Assembly: GCA_025055235.1 (NCBI GenBank)
Contig: JANWYN010000020.1
Location: 1 to 46,270, forward strand
DNA: 46,270 nucleotides
DNA from: Candidatus Roseilinea sp.
GTDB lineage: Bacteria > Chloroflexota > Anaerolineae > J036 > Brachytrichaceae
Reading direction: 5' to 3'
Below, piece after piece: positions 12,733 through 20,219 of the stretch (positions within the stretch are counted from its first letter, which is position 1; each line of letters starts with the position of its first letter). The notes below the pieces were generated by a model. That model saw only the letters and a list, made by a program, of their open reading frames with translations. It did not search any database and had not been told where the DNA came from. A program made the translations under genes and the position numbers.

Positions 12733-14340
12733 ATGCACCCCACACCGAAGGCGGCAATCTACGTGCGCGTGTCGAGCGAGATGCAGCTTGATGGGCGCTC
12801 ACTCGACGAGCAAGAGCGCATCTGTGCGGACTACTGCGCCCGTCATGGCTACGAAGTCGCGGGCGTGTATCGCGATGAGGCCAAGAGCGCGGCGACGACC
12901 GACCGGCCTGAGTTTCAGCGCATGCTTGCGGATGCTCAGCGCGGCCAGTTCGCGGCCATCGTGTTCTATCACACCTGGCGCTTGTCGCGGAACGTCGAGG
13001 ACGCGGCGCTGATGCGCCGGCTCGAGGCGTCCGGCATCTCGCTCATCTCAGTCTTGGAAGGGATCAACACACAGACGGCCAGCGGCAAGCTACAGCGCAA
13101 CGTCACGCTGGCCATCGGCGAGTATCAGCTCGACCAGCTCCGCGAGGCGACGAAGACCGGCAAGCGGGCGCGGGTGCGCGACGGCCTGAGCAACGCCAGC
13201 CGCCCGCCGTTCGGCTACCGGCGCGTGTTCGAGGTGGTGGACGCGACGACGAAGACCATCATCGGGCGCGACGTGCCCAGCGAGGACGCGCCCGTCGTCC
13301 GCGAGATGTTCGAGCGCTTCGCGACGGGCAACTACTCGGCGCGCGATCTGGCCGACTGGTTGAACAGCTTGGGCAAGATGACAACCGGAACTTGGGGCCG
13401 GCGCCCGTTCAGCAAGGACACCGTGAACGCAATGCTGCGCAACGGCTTCTATGCCGGCTTTGTGGCGTATCGCGGCCTGAGCGATGTGCTGAGCGAGGAC
13501 GGCAAGCACCACAAGCGCAATAGCAAGCGCGCGACGACGTGGGTGCAGGGCGTGCATGAGCCGATCATCACGGTCGAGCTGTTTGAAAAGTGTCAAGCCG
13601 TGCTGCGCGCGCGCACGCAGCCCAAGACGGCTGGTCGTCCGGCGAAGCGTGAGTTCGTTGTCGGCAAGATGCTGTATTGCGCGCACTGCGGCGGACGGCT
13701 GCGCGCAACACACTGGGGCGCGGATAACGCCTATCGTTGCACGGCGCGCGAGCGCGGCTGCACTTGCGACGCGAAATACCGGACGGTGAAAGAGTCGGAC
13801 GTACTGCAGGACTTGACGCGGATCGTGGCCGCGATGCGATTGCCTGACGACGTGAAGGCCGAAGCGCGCGCGATTCTGGAGGGGCAGGACACGCGCGCCG
13901 CGAACGAACGCCAAGCGGCGCGGCTTGAGGCGGAGCTGCAGCGGCTGAACCGCATGTATCAGGCTGGCAACGTGGACGACGACTACTACGACCGCGAGGC
14001 GGCGCGGATCAAGGCCGAGCTGGCATACCTGGCAGTGCCGGCGCAGGCTGTGGACGTGACCGATGCAATCGCGGCGCTCGACGACTTGGCGGCGCTGTGG
14101 AATGAGGCGACGCCGGCGGAGAAGGCGGTGATCGTGCGGGGCATCTTCAATGCGTTCAAGGTAGACCTGAACGCGCGCAGATTGCACGCATTCACGCCCA
14201 AGCGGGAGATCGCGGCCTTGCTGCGAGCAGCGATTCAGATCGAAACAGAGGCTGTAGAAGATGTAAATAGCCGCTCGGACGGGAGCAGCTATCTACAATT
14301 ACGGAAGCGACGGGATTCGAACCCGCGGTCTCTGCCTTGA
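12733..14340 (+). CDS. Large serine recombinase B (integrase of element B)
   Basis: The product has 535 residues. The ATG at 12733 is chosen for the GGAGG just upstream; a GTG at 12700 is in frame but has no such site. Domains: resolvase fold with AAIYVRVSSEMQ (catalytic Ser14 after Arg12) and FYHTWRLSRNVED; recombinase domain (about 150-300); zinc ribbon YCAHCGGRLRAT ... CTARERGCTC (about 315-345); coiled coil (about 375-430). The 3' end runs through the att repeat and stops inside the tRNA-Asp gene, read antisense (tail NPRSLP). In the excised circle the same frame would continue past the repeat for 47 other residues (stop 4188-4190). It is only distantly similar to recombinase A although both end at the same att sequence. 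Confidence 0.92.
   Translation: MHPTPKAAIYVRVSSEMQLDGRSLDEQERICADYCARHGYEVAGVYRDEAKSAATTDRPEFQRMLADAQRGQFAAIVFYHTWRLSRNVEDAALMRRLEASGISLISVLEGINTQTASGKLQRNVTLAIGEYQLDQLREATKTGKRARVRDGLSNASRPPFGYRRVFEVVDATTKTIIGRDVPSEDAPVVREMFERFATGNYSARDLADWLNSLGKMTTGTWGRRPFSKDTVNAMLRNGFYAGFVAYRGLSDVLSEDGKHHKRNSKRATTWVQGVHEPIITVELFEKCQAVLRARTQPKTAGRPAKREFVVGKMLYCAHCGGRLRATHWGADNAYRCTARERGCTCDAKYRTVKESDVLQDLTRIVAAMRLPDDVKAEARAILEGQDTRAANERQAARLEAELQRLNRMYQAGNVDDDYYDREAARIKAELAYLAVPAQAVDVTDAIAALDDLAALWNEATPAEKAVIVRGIFNAFKVDLNARRLHAFTPKREIAALLRAAIQIETEAVEDVNSRSDGSSYLQLRKRRDSNPRSLP
14300..14319 (+). repeat. att repeat, right copy (inside tRNA-Asp)
   Basis: TACGGAAGCGACGGGATTCG is identical to 4027-4046. Here it forms the 3' end of the intact tRNA-Asp gene, so insertion rebuilt the tRNA. 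It is also coding for recombinase B. Confidence 0.87.
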
Positions 14341-14375
14341 CAGGGCAGCGTGTTAGGCCTCTACACCACGCCTCC
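14302..14375 (-). tRNA. tRNA-Asp (anticodon GTC)
   Basis: The 74-nt cloverleaf is complete: acceptor GGAGGCG/CGCTTCC with one G-T pair, D-arm GTGT/ACAC, anticodon arm CTGCC-CTGTCAA-GGCAG with GTC, T-arm GCGGG-TTCGAAT-CCCGT, discriminator G. CCA is not encoded. The last 18 bases lie in the att repeat and probably come from the integrated element. Recombinase B ends antisense within it. Confidence 0.95.
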
Positions 14376-14393
14376 AGACATTCGCGAAGCGAA

Positions 14394-14421
14394 ACTATAC
14401 CACACCTTGTGCCCGGCTCAA
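14394..14421 (-). promoter_or_regulatory. Promoter of tRNA-Asp
   Basis: On the minus strand TTGAGC (14421-14416), a 16-base spacer and TATAGT (14399-14394) lie about 20 bases before the tRNA 5' end, inside the last codons of metW. Confidence 0.5.
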
Positions 14422-14988
14422 TACATAGATCGCGACGCGCGTCTGCCAGTTGGGTAAGATGCGCACCGGTTTGTCGCCTGCGAATAGCCGGACCAACTCG
14501 ATCTTCGCTTGCATGCATGCCGCGAACGCTTCGAACTGCGGCAGCGTGATCGCTCGGGCACGCACCTCCCCAGAGCATAGATCGCCGCCGATGCCTTGGC
14601 CGCGAAACATGCGCCACCGCGTGCGCCAGTAGCCGGCGTTCTCAAACGAGATCACGGCGCGCCTGCCCACCCGCAACATCTCGTTCACCACCGGAATTGG
14701 GTGATCCAGGTAAGCCAACGTCTGGCTGAGGATGACGTAGTCGAATGCGCCGTCGGGATAGTCGGCCAGGCCCTCCTCGATGTTGCCCTGGCGCACCGAT
14801 AACCCACGGGCGATGCAGGCTCGCACGTTCGCTTCGCTCAGCTCCACGCCGCGGGCGGTGACCTGCTTCTCACGAATTAGCCGCGCCAGCAATTCGCCGT
14901 CGCCGCAGCCCAGGTCGAGCACGCGGGACTTGGGCGGGATGAGTTCGATGATGGCGTCGAGATCAGGTCGAGAGCCGTTGAGCGTCAT
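14395..14988 (-). CDS. metW: Methionine biosynthesis protein MetW
   Basis: The product has 197 residues. It has a class I SAM-dependent methyltransferase-like fold: PPKSRVLDLGCGDGELL (motif I), an ARGVELSEANVRACIARG segment, then DYVILSQTLAYLDHPIPVVNEMLRVGRRAVISFEN and GYWRTRWRMFRGQG, typical of MetW. Family knowledge: MetW pairs with MetX in homoserine acylation, where it appears to be needed for MetX function in some bacteria. It is the last gene of the leftward metY-metX-cyclase-metW group, beyond which lies tRNA-Asp. Length is normal for the family. Confidence 0.9.
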   Translation of the reverse strand: MTLNGSRPDLDAIIELIPPKSRVLDLGCGDGELLARLIREKQVTARGVELSEANVRACIARGLSVRQGNIEEGLADYPDGAFDYVILSQTLAYLDHPIPVVNEMLRVGRRAVISFENAGYWRTRWRMFRGQGIGGDLCSGEVRARAITLPQFEAFAACMQAKIELVRLFAGDKPVRILPNWQTRVAIYVLSRAQGVV

Positions 14989-15045
14989 AGCGTCTTCCTC
15001 TGCGAGGCGCTAGTCGTGCGCCTCGCAGAGGATCATAGTCTGGCT

Positions 15046-15882
15046 TCAGATCAAGGCGAAGCACCGGCTCGGGCCGCCCGTCGCGCCGGCGACCTTCGGC
15101 CCGCCGACGACAACCGTCGCGCCGCGCGCCGGCACCTGGCTCAGGTTGGCCGTGCATTCGATGCCCCAGCGATTGCTCGGCAGCCACTTGAAGTGCACGG
15201 CGAAGTCCTGCGACGGCCCGTGATCCAGACTCAGCGTGTCTACCATGATGCCCTTCACCTGCCGGTTGGCCAGCAGCCACTCGATGGCGTCAATGCCAAA
15301 ACCGGGGAAGTGCATCACTTTCTTGTCGTCGGCGTTGCGGAACTTAGGGGTGTTGACGTAGGCATCCCACCCGCTGTTCATCGCCACGATCGCGCCGAAC
15401 GGGATGCGCCCCCAGCGGCGTTCCCAGCGCCGCAGGTCGTCTTCGGTGACGAGCGCGTCGGGATCCTTGGCCGCCTTCTCGCGGATGTCCACTACGACGA
15501 GCGGGCCAATCAGGTTCTCCGGCGAAATCGCGTCGGCCGTCGCCTGGTCCGAGAAGTGGAAGGGCGCATCCATATGCGTCCCGGTGTGCTCGTTGATCGT
15601 CCACTCCTTCAGGTTGTAGCCGTCCTTCTTCAAAGTGAAGATCTCTTTGATCGCCAGTTGCGGCTGGCCACCGAACGTTGGGAAGTCCGGTGTGAGCGGG
15701 TGCGTCAGGTCAATCACCTTGTTCACCCGCACCGAGAGCGGCCGGAAGAGTTCCTCCTTGGCGTTCACCGGCGTCGCCAGGAACGAGGCCGAGGCGACGG
15801 CCGCTGCGCCGCCGGCTGCTTTCAGGAAGCTGCGGCGACTGAGCGTTTCTGCGATCTTCTGTTGACATTGCGGAACACACAT
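15046..15882 (-). CDS. Tat-exported cyclase / kynurenine formamidase-like hydrolase
   Basis: The product has 278 residues. The N-terminus carries a twin-arginine signal (SRRSFLKAAGGAAAVASASF) with a likely cut after VNA. The mature part is a cyclase-family (PF04199) enzyme with the metal motif HTGTHMDAPFHF, an early VIDLTHPLTPDFPTF strand and a later DTLSLDHG stretch. Family members hydrolyse N-formylkynurenine, isatin or related cyclic amides with a divalent metal; the substrate here is unknown. The start has a fine ribosome site (AAAGGAGG, 9 bases away). A stable hairpin lies in its leader (about 15912-15945). Its place between metX and metW is unusual, as is a secreted enzyme in a methionine operon. 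Confidence 0.82.
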   Translation of the reverse strand: MCVPQCQQKIAETLSRRSFLKAAGGAAAVASASFLATPVNAKEELFRPLSVRVNKVIDLTHPLTPDFPTFGGQPQLAIKEIFTLKKDGYNLKEWTINEHTGTHMDAPFHFSDQATADAISPENLIGPLVVVDIREKAAKDPDALVTEDDLRRWERRWGRIPFGAIVAMNSGWDAYVNTPKFRNADDKKVMHFPGFGIDAIEWLLANRQVKGIMVDTLSLDHGPSQDFAVHFKWLPSNRWGIECTANLSQVPARGATVVVGGPKVAGATGGPSRCFALI

Positions 15883-15961
15883 AGAAATGCACCTCCTTTG
15901 AAAATGGGGAGCGGGATGATCCGTGCACCTGTCCGGGTCCGCACTCCCGAATTTCCAGCCG

Positions 15962-17074
15962 TCAGTGTGTCGTCTCGACGCGCCTCAAGAAGTCGCGCGT
16001 CAACTCCGCAAGTCTATCCACTTCCAGCAAAAACGCATCATGGCCGTAGTTGCTGTCTATCTCGACATAGGTCACGTCAATGTCGTTCTGCAGCAGTGCG
16101 CGCACCAGCTCCTTCGACTGCCACGACGGATACAGCCAGTCCGAGGTATAGCTCACCACCAGGAACTTCGCCGTCACCTTGCGGAAGGCATCGGCCAGCG
16201 ATGGCAGTCCGTATGACAGATCGAAGTAATCCATCGCCTTGCTCAGGTAGAGGAACGAGTTGGCGTCGAAGCGCTTGGTGAACGAGTGGCCGCGATAGTT
16301 CAGGTAGCTCTCGACCTCGAACTCCGGGTCGAAGCGCCAACCGTAGCCTTCGCTGCCGTTGCGCAAACGCCGGCCAAACTTCTCGCGCATCGAGGCGTCG
16401 CTGAGAAAGGTGATGTGGCCGATCATGCGCGCCACGGCCAGCCCGGCGTTCGGCGGCGTCTTGCCGTAGTAGTCGCCGTTGTTCCAGTTCGGATCGGCGT
16501 AGATGGCCTGGCGCGGCACCTCGTTCAAGGCGATGGTCTGTGGCGAAAGGCGCGCCGTCGCTGCCAGCACGATTGCACTGCGCACGCGTGCAGGATACGA
16601 GACCGTCCACTGTAGCGCCTGCATACCGCCCATGCTGCCGCCGGTGACCGTCAGCCATCGCTCGATGCCCAGATGATCGGTCAGCAGGCGCTGTGCTTCC
16701 ACCATGTCGGCGATGGTGACGATGGGGAAGCTCAGCCCATACGGCCGGCCGGTCTTTGGGTTGATGGATGACGGGCCGGTGCTGCCGCCACATCCGCCGA
16801 TTACATTCGAGCAGACGACGAAGTACTTGTCGGTGTCGAATGCCTTGCCCGGCCCAACGGCGTCGTCCCACCAGCCGGGCTTTGGATCGTCGGGTGAGTG
16901 CCGGCCGGCAACATGCGCATCGCCGCTCCAAGCATGGCAGATGAGGATCGCGTTGCTGCGATCCGCGTTCAACTGGCCATACGTTTCATACGCCAGCGTG
17001 ATCGGGCCAAGCGTCGCGCCACTTTGCAGCTTGATCTCGCCGTCGTAGCGAAAGTACTGCGTTTGGACGATCAT
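15962..17074 (-). CDS. metX: Homoserine O-acyltransferase MetX
   Basis: The product has 370 residues, full length for the family. This alpha/beta hydrolase transfers an acyl group (usually from acetyl-CoA) to homoserine. Visible features are [14 protein letters not shown] near residue 50, [17 protein letters not shown], nucleophile Ser147 in [10 protein letters not shown], catalytic Asp in [12 protein letters not shown] and His in [10 protein letters not shown]. The MetW partner suggests the MetX-MetW type; succinyl-CoA use cannot be excluded from sequence alone. The start has no purine-rich site and follows the 9-nt repeat array. Together with MetY it makes homocysteine by direct sulfhydrylation. 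Confidence 0.95.
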   Translation of the reverse strand: MIVQTQYFRYDGEIKLQSGATLGPITLAYETYGQLNADRSNAILICHAWSGDAHVAGRHSPDDPKPGWWDDAVGPGKAFDTDKYFVVCSNVIGGCGGSTGPSSINPKTGRPYGLSFPIVTIADMVEAQRLLTDHLGIERWLTVTGGSMGGMQALQWTVSYPARVRSAIVLAATARLSPQTIALNEVPRQAIYADPNWNNGDYYGKTPPNAGLAVARMIGHITFLSDASMREKFGRRLRNGSEGYGWRFDPEFEVESYLNYRGHSFTKRFDANSFLYLSKAMDYFDLSYGLPSLADAFRKVTAKFLVVSYTSDWLYPSWQSKELVRALLQNDIDVTYVEIDSNYGHDAFLLEVDRLAELTRDFLRRVETTH

Positions 17075-17079
17075 GGGAG

Positions 17080-17250
17080 GAGGGTGTTGGTGGTGTCAAT
17101 GGTGTTGGTAGCATCAATAGTGTCAGTGGTGTCAATGGTGTCGGTAGTGTCAATGACGCCTTCCGACACCATTGACACTAACGGACACCAACGACACTTT
17201 TGACACTAAACAGATACCAACGACGCTATTGACACTAACAGACACCAACG
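17080..17250 (-). repeat. Strand-switching 9-nt array between metY and metX
   Basis: The left half reads GTGTCNNNN on the plus strand about every 9 bases (17094-17155). From about 17164 the complementary GACACNNNN form runs to about 17250. The two halves can pair into a long imperfect hairpin in the metY-metX transcript. The same 9-nt words occur at 23574-23631. Confidence 0.85.
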
Positions 17251-17253
17251 ACT

Positions 17254-18567
17254 CTAAACTCTGTGCCCATTGCTCACCACGGCCACGGCCGCTTCCAGCG
17301 CCTGCTCCAGGTCCCAGAGGATGTCGCGGATGTCCTCCAAGCCGATGCTCAGGCGCACGAAGTCGTCGGTCACGCCGGTGGCCAGTTGCTCTTCAGGCGT
17401 CAGTTGCGAATGTGTGGTGGTAGCCGGATGGATCGCCAGCGACTTGGCGTCGCCGATGTTCGCCAGATGCGAGAACAGCTTGAGGTTGTTGATGAACTGC
17501 CGGCCGGCCTCGCGCCCGCCCTTGATGCCGAAGCCCACCAACGCGGTCAGCCCCTTGGGCGCCATGCGCTTGATCTTCTCGTACTGCGGGTGGCTGGGTA
17601 AGCTCGGATGGATCACCCATGAGACGTGCGGGCTCTTCGAGAGCCACTCGGCCACGGCGTTGGCGTTCTGGATGTGACGATCCATGCGCACGTGCAGCGT
17701 CTCCAGGCCGATGATGTTCAGGAAGGAGTTGAACGGGCTTTGCGCTGCGCCGATGTCTCGTAGCAGCGTTAGGCGCGCTTTGAGGATGTAGGCCGGCGCG
17801 CCGAGTTGCGAATACACCAGGCCGTGGTAGCTCGGGTCGGGCTTGTTGAAGTAAGCATCATGACGCCAGCTCTTGCTCCAGTCGAACTTGCCGGCATCCA
17901 CGATCGCACCGCCGATGCTCAGACCGTGTCCGCCGATGTACTTGGTCGTCGAGTGCACTACGATGTCCGCGCCCCATTCGATCGGCCGCAGCAAGTAGGG
18001 CGTCGGCGTGGTGTTGTCAATGATCAGCGGCAGGCTGTTCTCATGGGCGATGGCGGCCACTTCTTCCAGCGGAAAGATGTCCAGCTTGGGATTGCCCACC
18101 GATTCGCCGTAGATCGCCTTGGTGTTCGGCTTGATCGCCCGGCGGAAGTTCTCCGGATCGCTCGGATCTACGAACGTCACCTCGATGCCCAGCTTGGGCA
18201 GCGTGTAGTGGAACAAGTTATACGTGCCACCGTAGAGCGACGCCGAGCTGACGATGTGGTCGCCGGCCTGGGCCAGGTTCAGGATGGCGAACGTCTCTGC
18301 CGCCTGGCCGGACGCCGTCACCAACGCGCCAACGCCGCCCTCGAGCGCGGCCAAGCGCTGCTCAACGACGTCGTTGGTCGGGTTCATGATGCGGGTGTAG
18401 ATGTTGCCGAATTCCTTCAGCCCGAACAGGTTGGCGGCATGGTCGGTGTCGCGGAACTGGTATGACGTGGTTTGGTAGATCGGCACCGCGCGCGCGTTCG
18501 TCGTCGGGTCAGGCCGGGTGCCTGCGTGCAGGGTCAGCGTGTCGAAGTGAAACTGATGGTCGGACAT
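17254..18567 (-). CDS. metY: O-acetylhomoserine sulfhydrylase (aminocarboxypropyltransferase)
   Basis: The product has 437 residues from the ATG at 18567 (MSDHQFHFDTLTLHAG); the frame is open upstream but would translate the 7-nt repeat array. This Cys/Met-metabolism PLP enzyme converts O-acetylhomoserine and sulfide to homocysteine. Visible are the substrate/PLP region YTRIMNPTNDVVEQRLAALEGG, SASLYGGTYNLFHYTL, and the PLP lysine in VVHSTTKYIGGHG; GDAKSLAIHPATTTHSQL is typical of MetY/MetZ. The gene is first in the operon and controlled by the SAM-I riboswitch upstream, so excess SAM should repress it. Confidence 0.95.
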   Translation of the reverse strand: MSDHQFHFDTLTLHAGTRPDPTTNARAVPIYQTTSYQFRDTDHAANLFGLKEFGNIYTRIMNPTNDVVEQRLAALEGGVGALVTASGQAAETFAILNLAQAGDHIVSSASLYGGTYNLFHYTLPKLGIEVTFVDPSDPENFRRAIKPNTKAIYGESVGNPKLDIFPLEEVAAIAHENSLPLIIDNTTPTPYLLRPIEWGADIVVHSTTKYIGGHGLSIGGAIVDAGKFDWSKSWRHDAYFNKPDPSYHGLVYSQLGAPAYILKARLTLLRDIGAAQSPFNSFLNIIGLETLHVRMDRHIQNANAVAEWLSKSPHVSWVIHPSLPSHPQYEKIKRMAPKGLTALVGFGIKGGREAGRQFINNLKLFSHLANIGDAKSLAIHPATTTHSQLTPEEQLATGVTDDFVRLSIGLEDIRDILWDLEQALEAAVAVVSNGHRV

Positions 18568-18594
18568 GATTCGTTTCGTTGCTCCTTTCGTCAT

Positions 18595-18657
18595 CGTATT
18601 TGCGTATTGCGTATTACGTTGCGTGACGCGCATCACGCAATACGCCACACATGATGC
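18595..18657 (-). repeat. 7-nt phased array in the metY leader
   Basis: Nine 7-base units lie in phase: cgtattt, gcgtatt, gcgtatt, acgttgc, gtgacgc, gcatcac, gcaatac, gccacac, atgatgc. The right part resembles the reverse complement of the left. It sits between the riboswitch terminator and the metY start. Confidence 0.75.
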
Positions 18658-18676
18658 GCGCCACGGAAAAGTGAAT

Positions 18677-18706
18677 CGCCCTCTTGCGCAGTAAGACAAG
18701 AGGGCG
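18677..18706 (-). terminator. Riboswitch expression-platform terminator
   Basis: CGCCCTCTTG and CAAGAGGGCG (18706-18697 and 18686-18677 on the minus strand) form a perfect 10-bp stem. ATTCACTTTT follows. It lies 24 bases beyond the SAM aptamer and would end transcription before metY when SAM is bound. Confidence 0.8.
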
Positions 18707-18729
18707 TAAGCAATCTATGTTGCCGCCTC

Positions 18730-18889
<160 letters not shown>

Positions 18890-18928
18890 CGCGATCAGGC
18901 AATATTCGACTTTTCTAAACGGCTGCAA

Positions 18929-18957
18929 AGAATAGCGATCTGCGCAGTTCTTGTCAA
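18929..18957 (-). promoter_or_regulatory. Promoter of the methionine operon
   Basis: On the minus strand TTGACA (18957-18952), a 17-base spacer and TATTCT (18934-18929) place the start near 18922, about 35 bases before the SAM aptamer. Its -35 overlaps that of the divergent promoter for the gene at 18987. Confidence 0.7.
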
Positions 18958-18978
18958 GCCCCGATTCGCAAGTAGAAT
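18951..18978 (+). promoter_or_regulatory. Divergent promoter for the membrane protein gene
   Basis: TTGTCA (18951-18956), 16 bases, TAGAAT (18973-18978). The start is expected at or next to the ATG at 18987, so the message is leaderless. The -35 box overlaps that of the leftward methionine promoter. Confidence 0.6.
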
Positions 18979-18986
18979 CGCACATT

Positions 18987-20219
18987 ATGAGCGACGCTTC
19001 GGGCTTCAATCGCTGGTTCATCGTCACCGTCGCGGTGGTCGTCGGCTTTCTCATCGGCGTCGCCTTTGCTGCCTATCTGGCTTATGCCTGGGTGCCGGCA
19101 GACTTCATCCTGCGCGATGCGCCGCCGCGCTTCCTGCGCTTCGACCCTGCCGGCGATCGGCCTGATTACCGCGACGTGTATGTCGCCCGCGTGGCTGCGC
19201 GCTATGCCCAGGGCATGCAAGCCGGCCAGCCCGATGCTGCCTTGACCCAAGCGCAGCAGGCGCTAGGCGTGACGACCGGCGATGCTACGCCGATCCAAGC
19301 CTTGGCGATGGTCCGCAGCGCCGAACAGGCCGCTCGTAACGAAAATGCCCGCGAGAGCGCCAACCCCGATCAGGGATGGTTCACCTTAGCCGACCAGAAC
19401 AACATCACCGAACTAGCCAGACGCTTGGATGAGGTGAAGGATCAACAGCCGGTCATTCCCCAGTCGGTGATTGATGCGCGTCGTGAGGTGGCGTTGCTCG
19501 GCGGGTTGCTGCTGCTGTTGTGGATCGCTTTGCTGACCGGCGGGCTGCTGCTCGTCGCGAATTTGCTCAAACCCGCGCCGGCGCCCGTTGTTGCGCCGGC
19601 ATCTGCACCACGCGTCGTCGGCGAGGCCGAGTCGCGCCCGGCGGCCGTGGTCAACGTCAACGTTGGCGATGGGCAAGTCGCGGTGGGTGCACCGGCCGCG
19701 CAAGCGGCTGCGGCTGCGCCCACCGAGCCCGGCGTCATCCCGGCGCTCCACACGCCATCACCACTGCGCGTCAGTTCGCCGCTGCCGGGTGAGTCGCTCA
19801 TCAACACCTTCCACGCCGTTTATGAGCATGGCAATGAGAACTTCGACGAAGGGTTCCAGATCAGCGCGACCAGCGGCGAGTTGATCGGCGAGTGCGGCGC
19901 TTCGGTTGCCGATCGCGTCAGCTTGACATCGCCTTCACGGGTGACGGCGCTGGCGATCTGGGCGTTCGACAAGAACGACTTCCAGAGCACGACCAAGGTA
20001 ATGCTCACCCCCTACGCCTATCGCAACAACGTCATGCGCAGCAAGCTGGCGGCGCGCGGCGAGCTGGTGCAGGCGGCGCCGGGCATATTCGAGATCGTCA
20101 CCTCGACGTTGCGCGTCGAAGTCGAGGTGCGCAACTTGCAACTGCTGCCGCTCGACGGCGATCCGGATGGGTATTTCCAGCGAGCGGAACTGGAGTTCCG
20201 CGTCTACAAGCGGCCGTGA
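18987..20219 (+). CDS. Membrane protein of unknown function, two transmembrane segments
   Basis: The product has 410 residues from ATG 18987. The first membrane helix is at about residues 10-35 (FIVTVAVVVGFLIGVAFAAYLAYAWV). A helical extracytoplasmic region (TPIQALAMVRSAEQAARN) follows, then a second helix (about 170-195, LLGGLLLLLWIALLTGGLLLV). After an Ala/Pro linker comes a C-terminal domain of about 150 residues (INTFHAVYEHGNENFDEGFQI ... YFQRAELEFRVY), which looks like a beta-rich fold. No catalytic motif is seen and no named family is recognised. It is the first gene of a cell-wall cluster, so an envelope role is plausible. Confidence 0.8.
   Translation: MSDASGFNRWFIVTVAVVVGFLIGVAFAAYLAYAWVPADFILRDAPPRFLRFDPAGDRPDYRDVYVARVAARYAQGMQAGQPDAALTQAQQALGVTTGDATPIQALAMVRSAEQAARNENARESANPDQGWFTLADQNNITELARRLDEVKDQQPVIPQSVIDARREVALLGGLLLLLWIALLTGGLLLVANLLKPAPAPVVAPASAPRVVGEAESRPAAVVNVNVGDGQVAVGAPAAQAAAAAPTEPGVIPALHTPSPLRVSSPLPGESLINTFHAVYEHGNENFDEGFQISATSGELIGECGASVADRVSLTSPSRVTALAIWAFDKNDFQSTTKVMLTPYAYRNNVMRSKLAARGELVQAAPGIFEIVTSTLRVEVEVRNLQLLPLDGDPDGYFQRAELEFRVYKRP

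Larger units (their letters stand above)
4027..14319 (+). mobile_element. Integrative replicating element B, 10.27 kb, at tRNA-Asp
   Basis: Perfect 20-bp direct repeats bound the element; the right copy rebuilds the 3' end of an intact tRNA-Asp gene. Inside are a Prim-Pol replication protein, an iteron-like region, a tyrosine recombinase, a serine recombinase, a VapBC-type addiction pair, regulators and membrane proteins. I see no capsid, terminase or conjugation (relaxase, FtsK/TraB, VirB4) genes. It resembles actinobacterial integrative elements that replicate by RepPP/Prim-Pol. How it moves between cells is not evident. Confidence 0.82.

Noticed and set aside
13090..14187. 365-codon minus-strand frame opposite recombinase B
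   Set aside because: It is a shadow of the recombinase coding strand, with no recognisable motif.
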